Source: Xestospongia muta
Taxonomy: Eukaryota > Porifera > Demospongiae > Haplosclerida > Petrosiidae
DNA: 64,000 nt
NCBI GenBank assembly: GCA_963693285.1
Contig: OY848924.1
Location: 2,904,144-2,968,143 of the forward strand
Reading direction: 5' to 3'
Both the position numbers and the translations under genes were made by a program. This document shows positions 25,262-36,511 of the stretch, one piece after another. Numbering within the stretch: the first letter of the stretch is position 1; each line of letters begins with the position of its first letter. The notes under the pieces are model-generated. The model saw only the letters and a list, made by a program, of their open reading frames with translations. It ran no database searches and was not told where the DNA came from.

Positions 25262-25777
25262 GTGCCCCAAGGTTCCATTCTCGGGCCTCTCTCATTCATT
25301 ATCTATATAAATGACATTGTTAAACTGTCCCTCCTCTCTTCAGCCACCCTCACTCTTTATGCTGATGACATCCTTCTTTCGCAAGAAATTTCTTCTACAA
25401 CCTCAATGTCCACTGTTCAATCCAACATCAATCTTATTTCATTGTGGATTACCTCTCATCATCTTACCATCAACTCAAAAAAAACCAAATACATGATTGT
25501 CTCTCGTAAGCTTCCATCCTTTTTAACCTCCCTCTCTCCTCTTTTGAACGAGTCAATTCCTTTAAATACATTGGTATTATTATCACTTCTAATTTATCAT
25601 GGTCTCTTCACATCCAATATGTCCGTACTAAAGCTCGTCAAACTATCGGAATCATCTACCATAACTTCTATAAGCATGCTTCTCCTCATACTCTTCTCTC
25701 ACTTTGTATTGCTCTCTTGTCATTTACTATTTCTCCTACTGCTCCTCTGTTTGGGACCCACCTGTATCTTCCACTAA
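25262..25777 (+). pseudogene. LINE reverse transcriptase core fragment
   Basis: The frame opens MPQGSILGPLSFIIYINDI, RT motif B-like, and continues to LYADDILLSQEI, holding the catalytic Asp pair of motif C. The upstream half of the finger/palm domain lies at about 24850-25150 in the same element but is cut by TGA at about 24998 and TAA at about 25144. After about 25540 the correct frame shifts by one. It cannot produce active enzyme. Confidence 0.85.
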
Positions 25778-25796
25778 TGCTGAAATTCTTGAGAAA

Positions 25797-25861
25797 ACCC
25801 AACACTGCTCTAAAAATGTGCTCTCATAACGGGACAATGATTACTCATCTCTTCTCTCAAC
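25797..25861. repeat. 65-bp direct repeat at LINE 3' end, unit 1
   Basis: From CCCAACACTGCTCTAAAAA to CATCTCTTCTCTCAAC. Almost the same block recurs at 26235-26301, one base longer and with one substitution. It suggests a tandem duplication or a second truncated LINE copy at the 3' end. Confidence 0.75.
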
Positions 25862-26234
25862 ATTTAACCTTCCGACCCTCTCAACTTGTCGCTCTATTTT
25901 CAAATTATGTCTTCTCTATAAAATCACTAACAATCTCATCTAATTTCCCTCCCCTATTTTCATTCGCAAGCCTCTGCCAAGTTATGCTTCTTGTCACTTT
26001 GATCCTCTCACTTTTACTATCCCTTTTTCTCACTTATCTGCCTCACAAAACTCATTTGTCCCTTCTGTTCTCTCTCTCTGAAACTCACTTCCTTATCATG
26101 TAAAATGTAGCTCATCTTTAATCACTTTTAAATCTTAAATAAATATGCTTCTTTACAAACCATCAACTCACCATCAGTTATCACACTAAAACCTATCATA
26201 TACCATCAGTCACTTATTTTATTTTATTTTACTT

Positions 26235-26301
26235 AACCCAACACTGCTCTAAAAAATGTGCTCTCATAACGGAACAATGATTACTCATCTCTTCTCTCAA
26301 C
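26235..26301. repeat. Direct repeat at LINE 3' end, unit 2
   Basis: This is the second copy of the block at 25797-25861. It follows a T-rich stretch (TATTTTATTTTATTTTAC) that may be a former 3' tail. Confidence 0.75.
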
Positions 26302-26447
26302 TAGGTGGATTACCACACACACCTCACCTTAGTCACTGACATATATATAATATATTTCCTGAACTTCAATAGAACTCTAAAATACTGTTATGTGTACTAT
26401 TGATATAAGACGTCCATAGCCTCAAAGTATTTCATGATGATGTACTA

Positions 26448-26832
26448 CCGTATGAGTACAAATTTTTGTGGGAGATTTAATTTTGCTGTATTCATGGGTT
26501 GTTGTTTTAAGATGAAATTTATTACACCCACGCATAATCACGTGATAACGGCTAACGCTTAGGGACCATGTTGGTTACTTCTTTCTTTTTTACACTGAAG
26601 TACTTCTCCATCAACTGGCTTCCAGATTTTCTTGTATATATGATACCCTCTCACAATGGATTCATAGGAATAGCTAGTTATACTTCGCAAAAATCACGCT
26701 TGTGTTCACAACATGTGTCTGATACCACACCCATTAATTAATACCTTATACCCACTAAACACAAAATTTAAATAATAAAGCAACATTTATAAAATATGAA
26801 AAAATAACCCTCGAATATTAGTACTCTTATGG
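26448..26832. mobile_element. Probable mariner-type MITE (TA target site)
   Basis: The ends CCGTATGAGTAC (left) and the inverted right end CCATAAGAGTACTAAT form an imperfect TIR of about 33 bp, each directly next to a TA (26446-26447 and 26833-26834). The CCGTA start resembles the MITE at 46390. It has no coding sequence. No empty site is available here, so the ends are less certain. Confidence 0.5.
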
Positions 26833-26889
26833 TATGTTCCATCATCCTTTGAAAGACTGTATGTAGTAGGAAACACTTTGTGGATCACT

Positions 26890-27026
26890 GGAATGTTTAA
26901 TTGTATTCATAACATAGTTAATTGTATTCACATGTACACAAACTTCCAAATATGGTCATGAGCTGGGCAATAGTTCCTTCTTCCTTAGTTATAAATTATT
27001 GTCTATGTAAACTGTGTTCAGTTATG
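26890..27026. repeat. Direct repeat flanking the 13.3-kb intronic insertion (right)
   Basis: The right-hand partner of the block at 13402-13536, with small indels. Downstream it continues into the genuine end of the patatin intron (acceptor ACTATAG at 27094). Confidence 0.75.
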
Positions 27027-27094
27027 TCCATGTAGGATGTTTGATAATATAACATTGTTAGTTTATATATTACATGATCTCTTATTTACTATAG

Positions 27095-27387
27095 ATTAGT
27101 GAGTCAGAGACAACTGCTGACAAATTTGCTATCTCATGTTAGAAATATCGTGATCCTATTCCTTTCTTTCATTTCAATCCTCAACTAATAGAGGGTGTGT
27201 CTCCTGGAGAGATTGATGACTGGAAAATAGTGGAACTAATACTACAAACAAAACAATACTTAGCTAGTCAAGTTAGTACTATATTATATATTCTAGTTAT
27301 ATGTCACTATTGTAGGATGTACAAGATAAACTTGACCAACTAGTTCAACTCTTTAAACGTCTTGTTGATCAATCTACTCATCAATAA
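27095..27387 (+). pseudogene. Last two exons of patatin copy 1
   Basis: 27095-27271 encodes ISESETTADKF followed by a TAG and then RDPIPFFHFNPQLIEG, matching the C-terminal region of group VI PLA2 (the FxLNPQL signature). 27316-27387 encodes DVQDKLDQLVQLFKRL and ends with TAA at 27385-27387. Both exons are phase 0 with the catalytic exon ending at 13317, so the intervening intron is about 13.8 kb. The segment from 27204 on recurs at 38022-38204. Confidence 0.75.
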
Positions 27388-27569
27388 AGACACTACATTA
27401 GATAACTACTCACTGCTGTTAGTAAATGTGTTATAGAAAATTATTAGACAATTACTGAATAATGTTGTATATTGTTTTAATGAAATATTGTAGTTATGTA
27501 ATTGTGGATTACTTCACATTTTATGTTATTGATATAATAATAGAGAATTAATTTGTCATGTATTTTAAC

Positions 27570-27575
27570 AATAAA
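27570..27575 (+). terminator. AATAAA polyadenylation signal of the patatin gene
   Basis: AATAAA lies about 180 nt after the patatin stop codon and before the convergent minus-strand gene. The same signal is conserved at 38387-38392 after the second patatin tail. Confidence 0.5.
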
Positions 27576-27712
27576 AAGATTTAAAAAAACTGCAGCAACC
27601 ATAATGTAACAGACTAAAGGTCTAGACTCTCTAGGTTTTAAGTATATTCATTAACCAGCTATATTAAGGAAATATATGTAGGGGCAAATATAAAAAGTAA
27701 ACAATGTAGAGG

Positions 27713-30700
27713 ACTGGAGACTAAGTAGGTGGAGTTAAGCCTGCAGTACATAGAAAGTAAAGACATTTGTCATATACAGTAGATTACTCAATTATAACAT
27801 CATTAAAGACTCAGTTATACAAATATTAATTATCTAATATAATTATAGTGTTGTATGATAAAATGTCTCACTTTCTAGTTGACTTTTCATTCTTGTACCA
27901 ATGTCCTTTAACTCCTGGTTCTGCTTTAGAAGGAAATCACAAAGAGCTTTTAAAAACTCAATTCCTTTTTCTTCAACCTGTTGTTGTAGTTCATTAACTA
28001 CTTTATTTGCTTTGTCATAATCATCACCACTCATACTTTCTACATCTTTCTTAAAACTTAATGATATCAATCTAGCAGTAACAAGCCGATTAACAATGAA
28101 CATGGGTTTAACTTCAATGGCTTCACAAACATCAGCAAAGTAATCCAGAAATATATCTGATGGATCAATAGTGTCTATAAAATGTAACAATAAAAGGAAA
28201 TATAACTGAATTAAAGAACAGTTAGTAAACAATGTAGAAGAGAAGTAGTTAATTAATATATCTTAATATCTCATGATCTCAGTAATCAAATACAACTCTA
28301 AGTAGTCTATTTATCAACATATATAAACTACTTATGTCAACTATAACAATCTAGACTATAAAATAACTCTATACAAACACAATCATCACATACATTATAT
28401 GTAGTCTTTATTATTTAGGTGTCTTATATTACCTTGTTGTGTAGTATCACTAGGGTAAGTATCTGCTTTGTGTTCACTTGATAGTTCATTAGTAGAATGT
28501 TGCTATTGGATACAGGATATAAGTGATAATATATGAGGTGTAAAGTATTGTAGTATTATAATACACAAGATTGATGATGTAACTATTGTTTATATTATTG
28601 ATAAGACTGGAGGTGAGGAATTACAATGTAATTGTTAGTAGTAATTATTGTCACATAGTGAAACTATCAATCTATCTATGTTAAACTTAAAAATGCTTCT
28701 AACAATGATCTATTGATGTTCTATGATATTCTATTGATAAAGAATGTTTTATGAGTGTGGCTATTCAGTTGCATGGCGAGATGCCAGAAACTACTTTTGT
28801 ATTATCAGGAACACATTACTTCAACAATTGAGGTTTTTTCATTTTGCCTGTGAATAGATCAGACACTCTTTTTGACATTAAACTAGTGAGTGTCTGGAAT
28901 GAGACTATACTGTTTACAGAAAGCAAATGATCTGATTAGTAAGAATACTTCCTAATAACTGAAATAAACTATTTATGTTAAGAGCTAGTCACTGCATGAC
29001 AAGACTAATTACTGAGTTATTATTGAATTGTTCCTAATGACCCTGGCTTATTATAAAGTATAGACTCTATAGCTTTGATTTGTTTATAAATTTTACTGTG
29101 CTAAGGATCAGCTGGAAAACTTACTATTATAGCTATAAATTATCCATCAGTAATTTTACTTATTATAGTGACTTTATAATAGTGTCAGGTATCTTGAATT
29201 ACATGTATATCCTAACAATTTTAACAAATCAAATTTATTAAGACTACAATTAATACAATCTACTATATAAGTGTATAAATCATACCTGATACTTCATTGG
29301 TACGTTGTCAGTAATATAGACTTCAGTTGAATCAACAGTGCTTGATTCCTTAGCATGTTCTATAGAATATTGAGTAGAATAAAGTGACAATAATATGATA
29401 GGTTAAATGTTGTAGCAAATGTTTGTGTCATATACTAATATGTATTGAAGTTGTCAACTGTAATATCAGATCAGTTAATCACATTACTGTTCTAAGGAGA
29501 GGAACTGATTACTGACCAATAAGCAAATTTTCAATACTAAAGCAATTTACTATAGTAGAAGTTAGTTATACACCTAGTATGGTCTACACTTGTTTATCAA
29601 ACCTTGTTCTTGTAGCACTCAGTTCAATAAATCCTTTATATTGGTATATAATCTATACTTGTTAAATTACATGAGTATATAGTATGTAATGGGAGCCCTA
29701 CGTTTGTATCAAATGCAGTAAAAATGTTTGTTTTAAAAGAAATATATTGAGTATTTCTCTAATGTATACATTATCAATGAACCATTGTGTAATACAAAGG
29801 TTTAGTAATATGGACTTACCATCAGTTTGTCCATCAATTGTGTTTTTGTGTGTTTGTGTTATATGTCCTATAATAACAATATATAACAATTAATGAAAGT
29901 GTTTTAATATAACAGTAGCAGCTATTAAAGCAACATTATTATTATATTATAAAGTATTACTTGTAAGCTATTCCTTAACTCAACGAACAGCTAAATCATT
30001 GAAATTATAACTAAATATACAGGTATCCTTATATTGGTAGTTCCATTTAAGATTATTAACTAATTAAGTATCATCATCAGTTAACTCAAATCTACACACA
30101 CATGTATTTATAATGATATACCTCTGACATTACTCTCTTGTTGTTCTTGGGTAGACTTCTTAGTTTTAGGCAAATCATCTAATGTTGTGTAAAATAAAAG
30201 AATTATATTAAAATAAGTTAAATATTAGATACATAGAAGTCAAACACAACATGTATTCACTAATACTTTGTTATGAACATAATTAAACTACATTAGTTTC
30301 ATTTACTTTCCAAAGTAGACAGACAATTGATAAAATATTTGTTCATATTTAAGATATTATATAGCATTGTATGTGTTATCAATTGAAAATAAATTCCTCA
30401 TGTTATAATGTTAGTAACATATCATGTATGTAGAAAATAATTAATTTTAGCTAAAAGATACTCTGCTTAGTTGCCATTACCTGAATTAAAGTAACCACTG
30501 TGGTTACGGTTACGAGAGTCTGGACTGGTTTCTATAGAAACAGACAACATAACATATCATAACTCCAAATACTAGTGTAAAAGTAAGTTAAAATGATGTA
30601 TAAAGTTATCTGTAAATGTAGATATTATAATTTAACAAGTATGTGTGTAACACTTAAAATATATCTACCTAATTGATCATCATTTGTGTTATCAGATTGT

Positions 30701-31262
30701 TTGAGCTGTTTTGATGTTGAAGGGGAAGTAGATCTCTTACGCTTAGCAGGAGCTGAGTATAGATAAAATCATATTTATGTAACACTATGATGTCATAATA
30801 AAAACAAAGCATATTCACTACCTATTTAGTAAAATTAGCTATATTTCATATGTGTACAATGATGTAATGAACCACTTTTACCAATTATAGTAATAATAAA
30901 CTTACTATTTACTCTGCGACTGTCCTTAGTAATAGACTCACTAACACTTTTATTAACACCTATATTATGAAGGACATAAACAATTACCATTAGGAGTTAT
31001 TGTATAATCATGTACATGTTAAATGATATGGATATAGTAACTTACCATCAGTTTGATTATCAAATGTGTTATTGTCTGTTTGTGCCACACCTCCTATAAA
31101 ATTGTAATAATACAATGAACATAGTATATATACTAGTATATGTACAGTAAATATGAGATATATGTTTGTGAATTTTCATACGATAAATATTTATATGTTT
31201 ATGCTTATTAGTTTTGTGAGTTTTGGATCATGAATATAATTCTAATTTTATGCTTATACTAT
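27713..31262. repeat. 3.55-kb tandem duplication, unit 1
   Basis: Starts at ACTGGAGACTAAGTAGG and recurs at 31263 with a period of exactly 3550 at the CARD exon. The unit contains the CARD-like terminal exon and about eight small linker exons of the minus-strand gene. Identity is very high, with scattered substitutions and small indels. Confidence 0.9.
27843..28174 (-). CDS. CARD-like terminal exon, distal copy
   Basis: The exon encodes about 109 residues beginning TIDPSDIFLDYFADV and ending FYHTTL before the stop. Alternating hydrophobic helices, a D-KA-KVV centre and an EKGIEFLKALCDFLL segment resemble the CARD pattern (helices 4-6). CARD domains mediate homotypic binding in apoptosis and inflammasome signalling. 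An acceptor TATAG lies directly upstream (28175-28176). It duplicates 31393-31724 and 38668-38999. The CARD assignment is by pattern only; another death-fold type is possible. Confidence 0.6.
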
Positions 31263-34200
31263 ACTGGAGACTAAGTAGGTGGAGTTAAGCCTGCAGTACA
31301 TAGAAAGTAAAGACATTTGTCATATACAGTAGATTACTCAATTATAACATCATTAAAGACTCAGTTATACAAATATTAATTATCTAATATAATTATAGTA
31401 TTGTATGATAAAATGCCTCACTTTCTAGTTGACTTTTCATTCTTGTACCAATGTCCTTTAACTCCTGGTACTGCTTTAGAAGGAAATCACAAAGAGCTTT
31501 TAAAAACTCAATTCCTTTTTCTTCAAACTGTTGTCGTAGCTCAGTAACTACTTTGTCTGCTTTGTCATAATCATCACCACTCATACTTTTCACATCTTCT
31601 TTAAAATTGAATGATATCAATCTAGCAGTAACAAGCCGATTAACAATGAACATGAGTTTAACTTCAATGGCTTCACAAATATCAGCAAAGTAATCCAGAA
31701 ATATTTCTGATGGATCAATAGTGTCTATAAAATGTAACAACAAAAGGAAATATAACTGAATTAAAGAACAGTTAGTAAACAATGTAGAAGAGAAGTAGTT
31801 AATTAATATATCTTAATATCTCATGATCTCAGTAATCAAATACAACTCTAAGTAGTCTATTTATCCACATATATAAACTACTTATGTCAACTATAACAAT
31901 CTAGACAATAAAATAACTCTATACAAACACAATCATCACATATATTATATGTTGTGTTTATTATTTAGGTGTCTTGTATTACCTTGTTGTGTAGTATCAC
32001 TAGGGAGAGTATCTGCTTTGTGTTCACTTGATAGTTCATTAGTAGAATGTTGCTATTGGATACAGGATATAAGTGATAATATATGAGGTGTAAAGTATTG
32101 TAGTATTATAATACACAAGATTGATGATGTAACTATTGTTTATATTATTGATAAGACTGGAGGTGAGGAATTACAATGTAATTGTTAGTAGTAATTATTG
32201 TCACATAGTGAAACTATCAATCTATCTATGTCAAACTTAGGAATGCTTCTAACAATGATCTATTGATGTTCTATGATGTTCTATTGAGAAAGAATGCTTC
32301 ATGAGTGTGGCTATTCAGTTACATGGCGAGATGCTAGAAACTACTTTTTGTATTATCAGGAACACATCACTTCAACAATTGAGATTTTTCATTTTGCCTG
32401 TGAATAGATGAGACACCCTTTTTGAAATTAAACTAGTGAGTGTCTGGAATGAGACTACACAGTTTACAGAAAGCAAATGATCTGATTAGTAAGAATACTT
32501 CCTAATAACTGAAATAAACTATTTATGTTAAGAGCTAGTCACTGCATGACAAGACTAATTACTGAGTTATTACTGAATTGTTCCTAATGACCCTGGCTTA
32601 TTATAAAGTATAGACTCTATAGCTTTGATTTGTTTTTAAATTTACTCTGCTAAGGATCAGCTGGAAAACGTACTATTATAGCTATAAATTATCCATCAGA
32701 AATTTTACTTATTATAGTGACTTTATAATAGTGTCAGGATCTTGAATTACATGTATATCCTAACACTTTTAACAAATCACATTTATTAATGACTACAATT
32801 AATACAATCTACTATATAAGTGTATAAATCATACCTGATATTCCATTGATACATTGTCAGTAATATAGACTTCAGTTGAATCAACAGTGCTTAATTCTTT
32901 AGCATGTTCTATAGAATATTGAGTAGAATAAAGTGACAATTATATGATAGGCTAAATGTTGTAGCAAATGGTTGTGTCATGTACTAATATGTATTGAAGT
33001 TGTCAATTGTAATATCAGATCAGTTAATCACATTACTGTTCTAAGAAGAGGAACTGATTACTGACCAATAAACAAATTTTCAATACTAAAGCAATTTACT
33101 ATAGTAGAAGTTAGTTATACACCTAGTATGGTCTACACTTGTTTATCAAACCTTGTTCCTGTAGCACTCAGTTCAATAAATGCTTTATATTGGTATATAA
33201 TCTATACTTGTTAAATTACATGAGTATATAGTATGTAATGGGAGCCCTACATTTGTATCAAATGTAGTAAATTGTTTGTTTTAAAAGAAATATAATGAGT
33301 ATTTCTCTAATCTATATATTATCCATGAACCATTCTATAATACAAAGTTTAGTAATATGGACTTACCATCAGTTTGTTCATCAATTGTGTTTTTGTGTGT
33401 TTGTGTTATATGTTCTATAATAACAATATATAACAGTTAATGAAAGTGTTTTAATATAACAGTAGCAGCTATTAAAGTAACATTATTATTATATTATAAA
33501 GTATTACTTGTAAGCTATTCCTTAACTCAATGAACAACTAAATCATTGAAATTATAACTAAAGATACAGGTATCCTTATATTGGTAGTTCCCTTTAAGAT
33601 TATTAACTAATTAAGTATCATCATCAGTTAACTCAAATCTACACACACATATATTTATAATGATATACCTCTGACATTACTCTCTTGTTGTTCTTGGGTA
33701 GACTTCTTAGTTTTAGGCAAGACTTCTTAATGTGTTGATAACAAATCATCTAATGTTGTGTAAAATAAAAGAATTATATTAAAATAAGTTAAATATTAGA
33801 TACATAGAAATCAAACATAGCATGTATTCTCTAATACTTTGTTATCAACACATTAGTTTCATTTACTTTCTAAAGTAGACAGACAATTGATAAAATATTT
33901 GTTCATATTTAAGATATTATATAGCATTGTATGTGTTATCAATTGAAAATAAATTCCTCATGTTATAATGTTAGTAACATATCATGTATGTAGAAAATAA
34001 TTAATTTTAGCTAAAAGATACTCTGCTTAGTTGCCATTACCTGAATTAAAGTAACCACTGTGGTTACGGTTACGAGAGTCTGGACTGGTTTCTATAGAAA
34101 CAGACAACATAACATATCATAACTCCAAATACTAGTGTAAAAGTAAGTTAAAATGATGTATAAAGTTATCTGTAAATGTAGATATTATAATTTAACAAGT

Positions 34201-34817
34201 ATGTGTGTAACACTTAAAATATATCTACCTAATTGATCATCATCTGTGTTATCAGATTGTTTGAGCTTTTTTGATGTTGAACGGGAAGTAGATCTCTTAC
34301 GCTTAGCAGGAGCTGAGTATAGATAAAATCATGTTTATGTAACACTAGATGTCATAATAAAAACAAAGCATATTCACTACCTATTTAGTAAAATTAGCTA
34401 TATTTCATATGTGTACAATGATGTAATGAACCACTTTTACCAATTATAGTAATAATAAACTTACTATTTACTCTGCGACTGTCCTTAGTAATAGACTCAC
34501 TAACACTTTTATTAACACCTATATTATGAAGGACATAAACAATTACCATTAGGAGTTATTGTATAATCATGTACAGGTTAAATGATATGGATAAAGTAAC
34601 TTACCATCAGTTTGATTATCAAATGTGTTATTGTCTGTTTGTGCCACACCTCCTATAAAATTGTAATAATACAATGAACATAGTATATATACTAGTATAT
34701 GTACAGTAAATATGAGATATATGTTTGTGAATTTTCATACGTTAAATATTATATGTTTATGCTTATTAGTTTTGTGAGTTTTGGATCATGAATATAATTC
34801 TAATTTTATGCTTATAC
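31263..34817. repeat. 3.55-kb tandem duplication, unit 2
   Basis: The second unit of the duplication that begins at 27713. Homology ends near 34817 (TTATGCTTATA), after which unique sequence begins. Confidence 0.9.
31393..31724 (-). CDS. CARD-like terminal exon, proximal copy
   Basis: Same exon as 27843-28174, with several amino-acid differences (for example KLMFIVNRL, FKEDVKSMSGDD, LRQQFEEKG, FYHTIL). It is the first stop-containing terminal exon met by a transcript from 38 kb, so the distal copy would need alternative splicing to be used. Confidence 0.6.
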
Positions 34818-35350
34818 CATGCTTGTGTGTAATTGACTAATCACATTGTTTTAAATGACATGAATTTTACAAATCTCATGGAAAGTTCAATATTAAACCT
34901 TATTTTCAAATAATGCACTATGACAGATGCTAAAATCTACCAGAAAAACACTTGATTTTAATCTTTTCCAGTGAAGCATTGCTTCTCAACATGGTAATAC
35001 AAATACCTTAAAATACTTTCTCCTTCAACAGCTAATGTAATACAAACAGACAAGACTAAATGTTGTAGCAAACATTTGTGTCATATATAATTATACTTTG
35101 AATTTGGCAGCTGGAAAGTCAAGTGACTTTAACTACATTACTGTTCTAAGAATAGGAGGTGATTATTGACCACCAATAAAGGTGTTGAGCAACACTTTAA
35201 AGCCAATTAAATATGATATAAACAGTTATACATATCACTGTGTATATTTTTATTAGTTATCAAATGTTATACCTGCAACACTCAAATCCAACTAGTATAT
35301 ACTTCTACCTTGGTGTATATGTTAAGTAAGATTAAGTAATATGAACTTAC
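34818..35350. other. Intron/linker region, nothing recognised
   Basis: AT-rich DNA between the tandem duplication and the next small exon of the truncated gene. It shows no open frame of note, no inverted repeats and no similarity to the other copies. Confidence 0.5.
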
Positions 35351-35915
35351 CATCACTTTGTTGCTCAGTTATGTTTTTGTCTGTTTGTGTTACACCTCCT
35401 ATAAAATTATAACATAAAATAAACATAGAATATATTAGTATATATATGTACCATTATTATGTTGACACTAGAGTGGATTAGAATATTACTAAACTTATTA
35501 CACTACATCTAATAAATAAATATAAACTTAAAGTGTTCTAGATAATTATTAGTAATAAAGAATATATTGTTTTGTTAATAAACCAATTACTAGATACAGT
35601 ATATATTTGAGGTACATGTATTTATCAGATGAACATATTTTAACAATATCTTACCAGTAGTGGTCAATAGCTCCAAGATATCATCATCACAAATGTCACT
35701 AGTTCCCTTTGTCATAGCTACATAAATAATATCATAAAATAACTATGATGATTACTAGATTACAAAGGCAATGATAAGGTGTTACTAGTAAGCAATTTCT
35801 CTTATTAGCTACCACTTGTGTTTTCCAATGCAAATGTCAATGTATTTTTTAGTGAAGCCATACATGCAAAGTTTAACAAAAGTACAATTACTGAGATTAT
35901 TATACAAGTATTTAC

Positions 35916-36188
35916 ATTGTAAAAACTTTTCTATCTCTATCACAACAGATCTATTTTGGATAGGTGGACTTCCTATTACTTCTAAAATGGTATTCCAAGT
36001 AACAGGTTTAGTCATTCTCTCCATCCAAAGTTGTAGTACTTTGCAAAGTTTGACATCATCATGTTGGTTAGAACTACTCAAACACTCAAGGTCTCCACTT
36101 TCAATTCCAAGACAAACACCAATAGTGTACCACCTGTTAGAAATGCCAGATATTAGTTTTAGGAGGTCACTATTCTCAGGAGCTTTTT
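35916..36188 (-). CDS. Death-domain exon (truncated gene)
   Basis: A 273-nt exon encodes EKAPENSDLLKLI, WYTIGVCLGIESGDLE, LQLWMERMTKPVTWNTIL and IEIEKFLQ. The Death-fold marks are the first-helix W...LGI..xDL, the LQLWMER helix and the TW..IL helix. It is about 70 percent identical to the exon at 40547-40819 and keeps its length and phase. The donor here is GTAAAT rather than GTGAGT. Confidence 0.75.
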
Positions 36189-36511
36189 CTATAGAATTAA
36201 AAATGATCAAGAAGAAAGATATAAGAAAAGAAGACAGTCTACTTAGATATATACATAAATATGAATATCATACCTTTTAGAGTTGAAATATTTGTAGATT
36301 GAAGGCGATCTTTTGAGATACTTAGTATTTCATCACGTGATAAAGGTTGAGCCAACAGACCCTAAAATTCAATTAAATACATTTTTAATATAAGATAATC
36401 ATAAGATAGTAATTAAGGAATAACTGTGTTCACATATAAAGATGTATAGGCTCATATATCATATAATAATGAAGAAATGTGTTAGGTTTAATATAGCACT
36501 GTAACTTACCA

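Larger units (their letters stand above)
22460..26140 (+). mobile_element. CR1/L2-type non-LTR retrotransposon (LINE), degraded
   Basis: The first 0.9 kb is C-rich on this strand and encodes a Ser/Pro/Thr-rich stretch in shifting frames. At about 23407 an apurinic endonuclease start appears (IFYFNARSILPKLDEL, then VELWLS and HHGDGIVVFVK). The RT upstream region (SGPDSISSIMLHKTAP, DYRPISLLS) follows at 24.7-24.9 kb. The catalytic RT reads AVFFNLTKAFDSVPHK, MPQGSILGPLSF and YADD at 25358-25369. The post-RT tail (FKYIGIIITSNLSWSLHIQ) requires another frame change. At least five stops or frameshifts break it. The order EN then RT, with no LTR, places it in the CR1/L2/Jockey group; the exact clade is not resolvable by eye. 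Its strong C/T skew contrasts with the AT-rich surroundings. Confidence 0.85.
10833..27387 (+). pseudogene. Ankyrin-patatin phospholipase (iPLA2/PLA2G6-like), copy 1, degraded
   Basis: Exon remnants: 10833-11324 (proline-rich), 11405-11503, 11557-11624, 11712 to about 11793 fused to 11794-12372, 12654-12828, 12872-12962, 13019-13317, 27095-27271 and 27316-27387. The 12.2-kb part has the patatin glycine-rich loop DGGGIQG and nucleophile motif GTSTGG. 13086-13100 encodes the catalytic aspartate motif YVDGG. This order, the ankyrin lead-in and the FNPQL tail match group VI PLA2, which cleaves membrane phospholipids. Damage: TAG at about 10949, donor of the 11557-11624 exon changed from GT to TT, TGA at about 11764, deletion of upstream ankyrin exons at about 11793, a 1-nt deletion in 12872-12962 (91 nt against 92 in copy 2), TGA at 13177, TAG at 13246, and TAG in the 27095 exon. 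It is a pseudogene with good confidence; the 5' end is uncertain. Confidence 0.8.

Noticed and set aside
22473..25777. Leucine/phenylalanine-rich frames as membrane proteins
   Set aside because: They are translations of the C/T-rich LINE in wrong frames; the correct frames give endonuclease and reverse transcriptase motifs.
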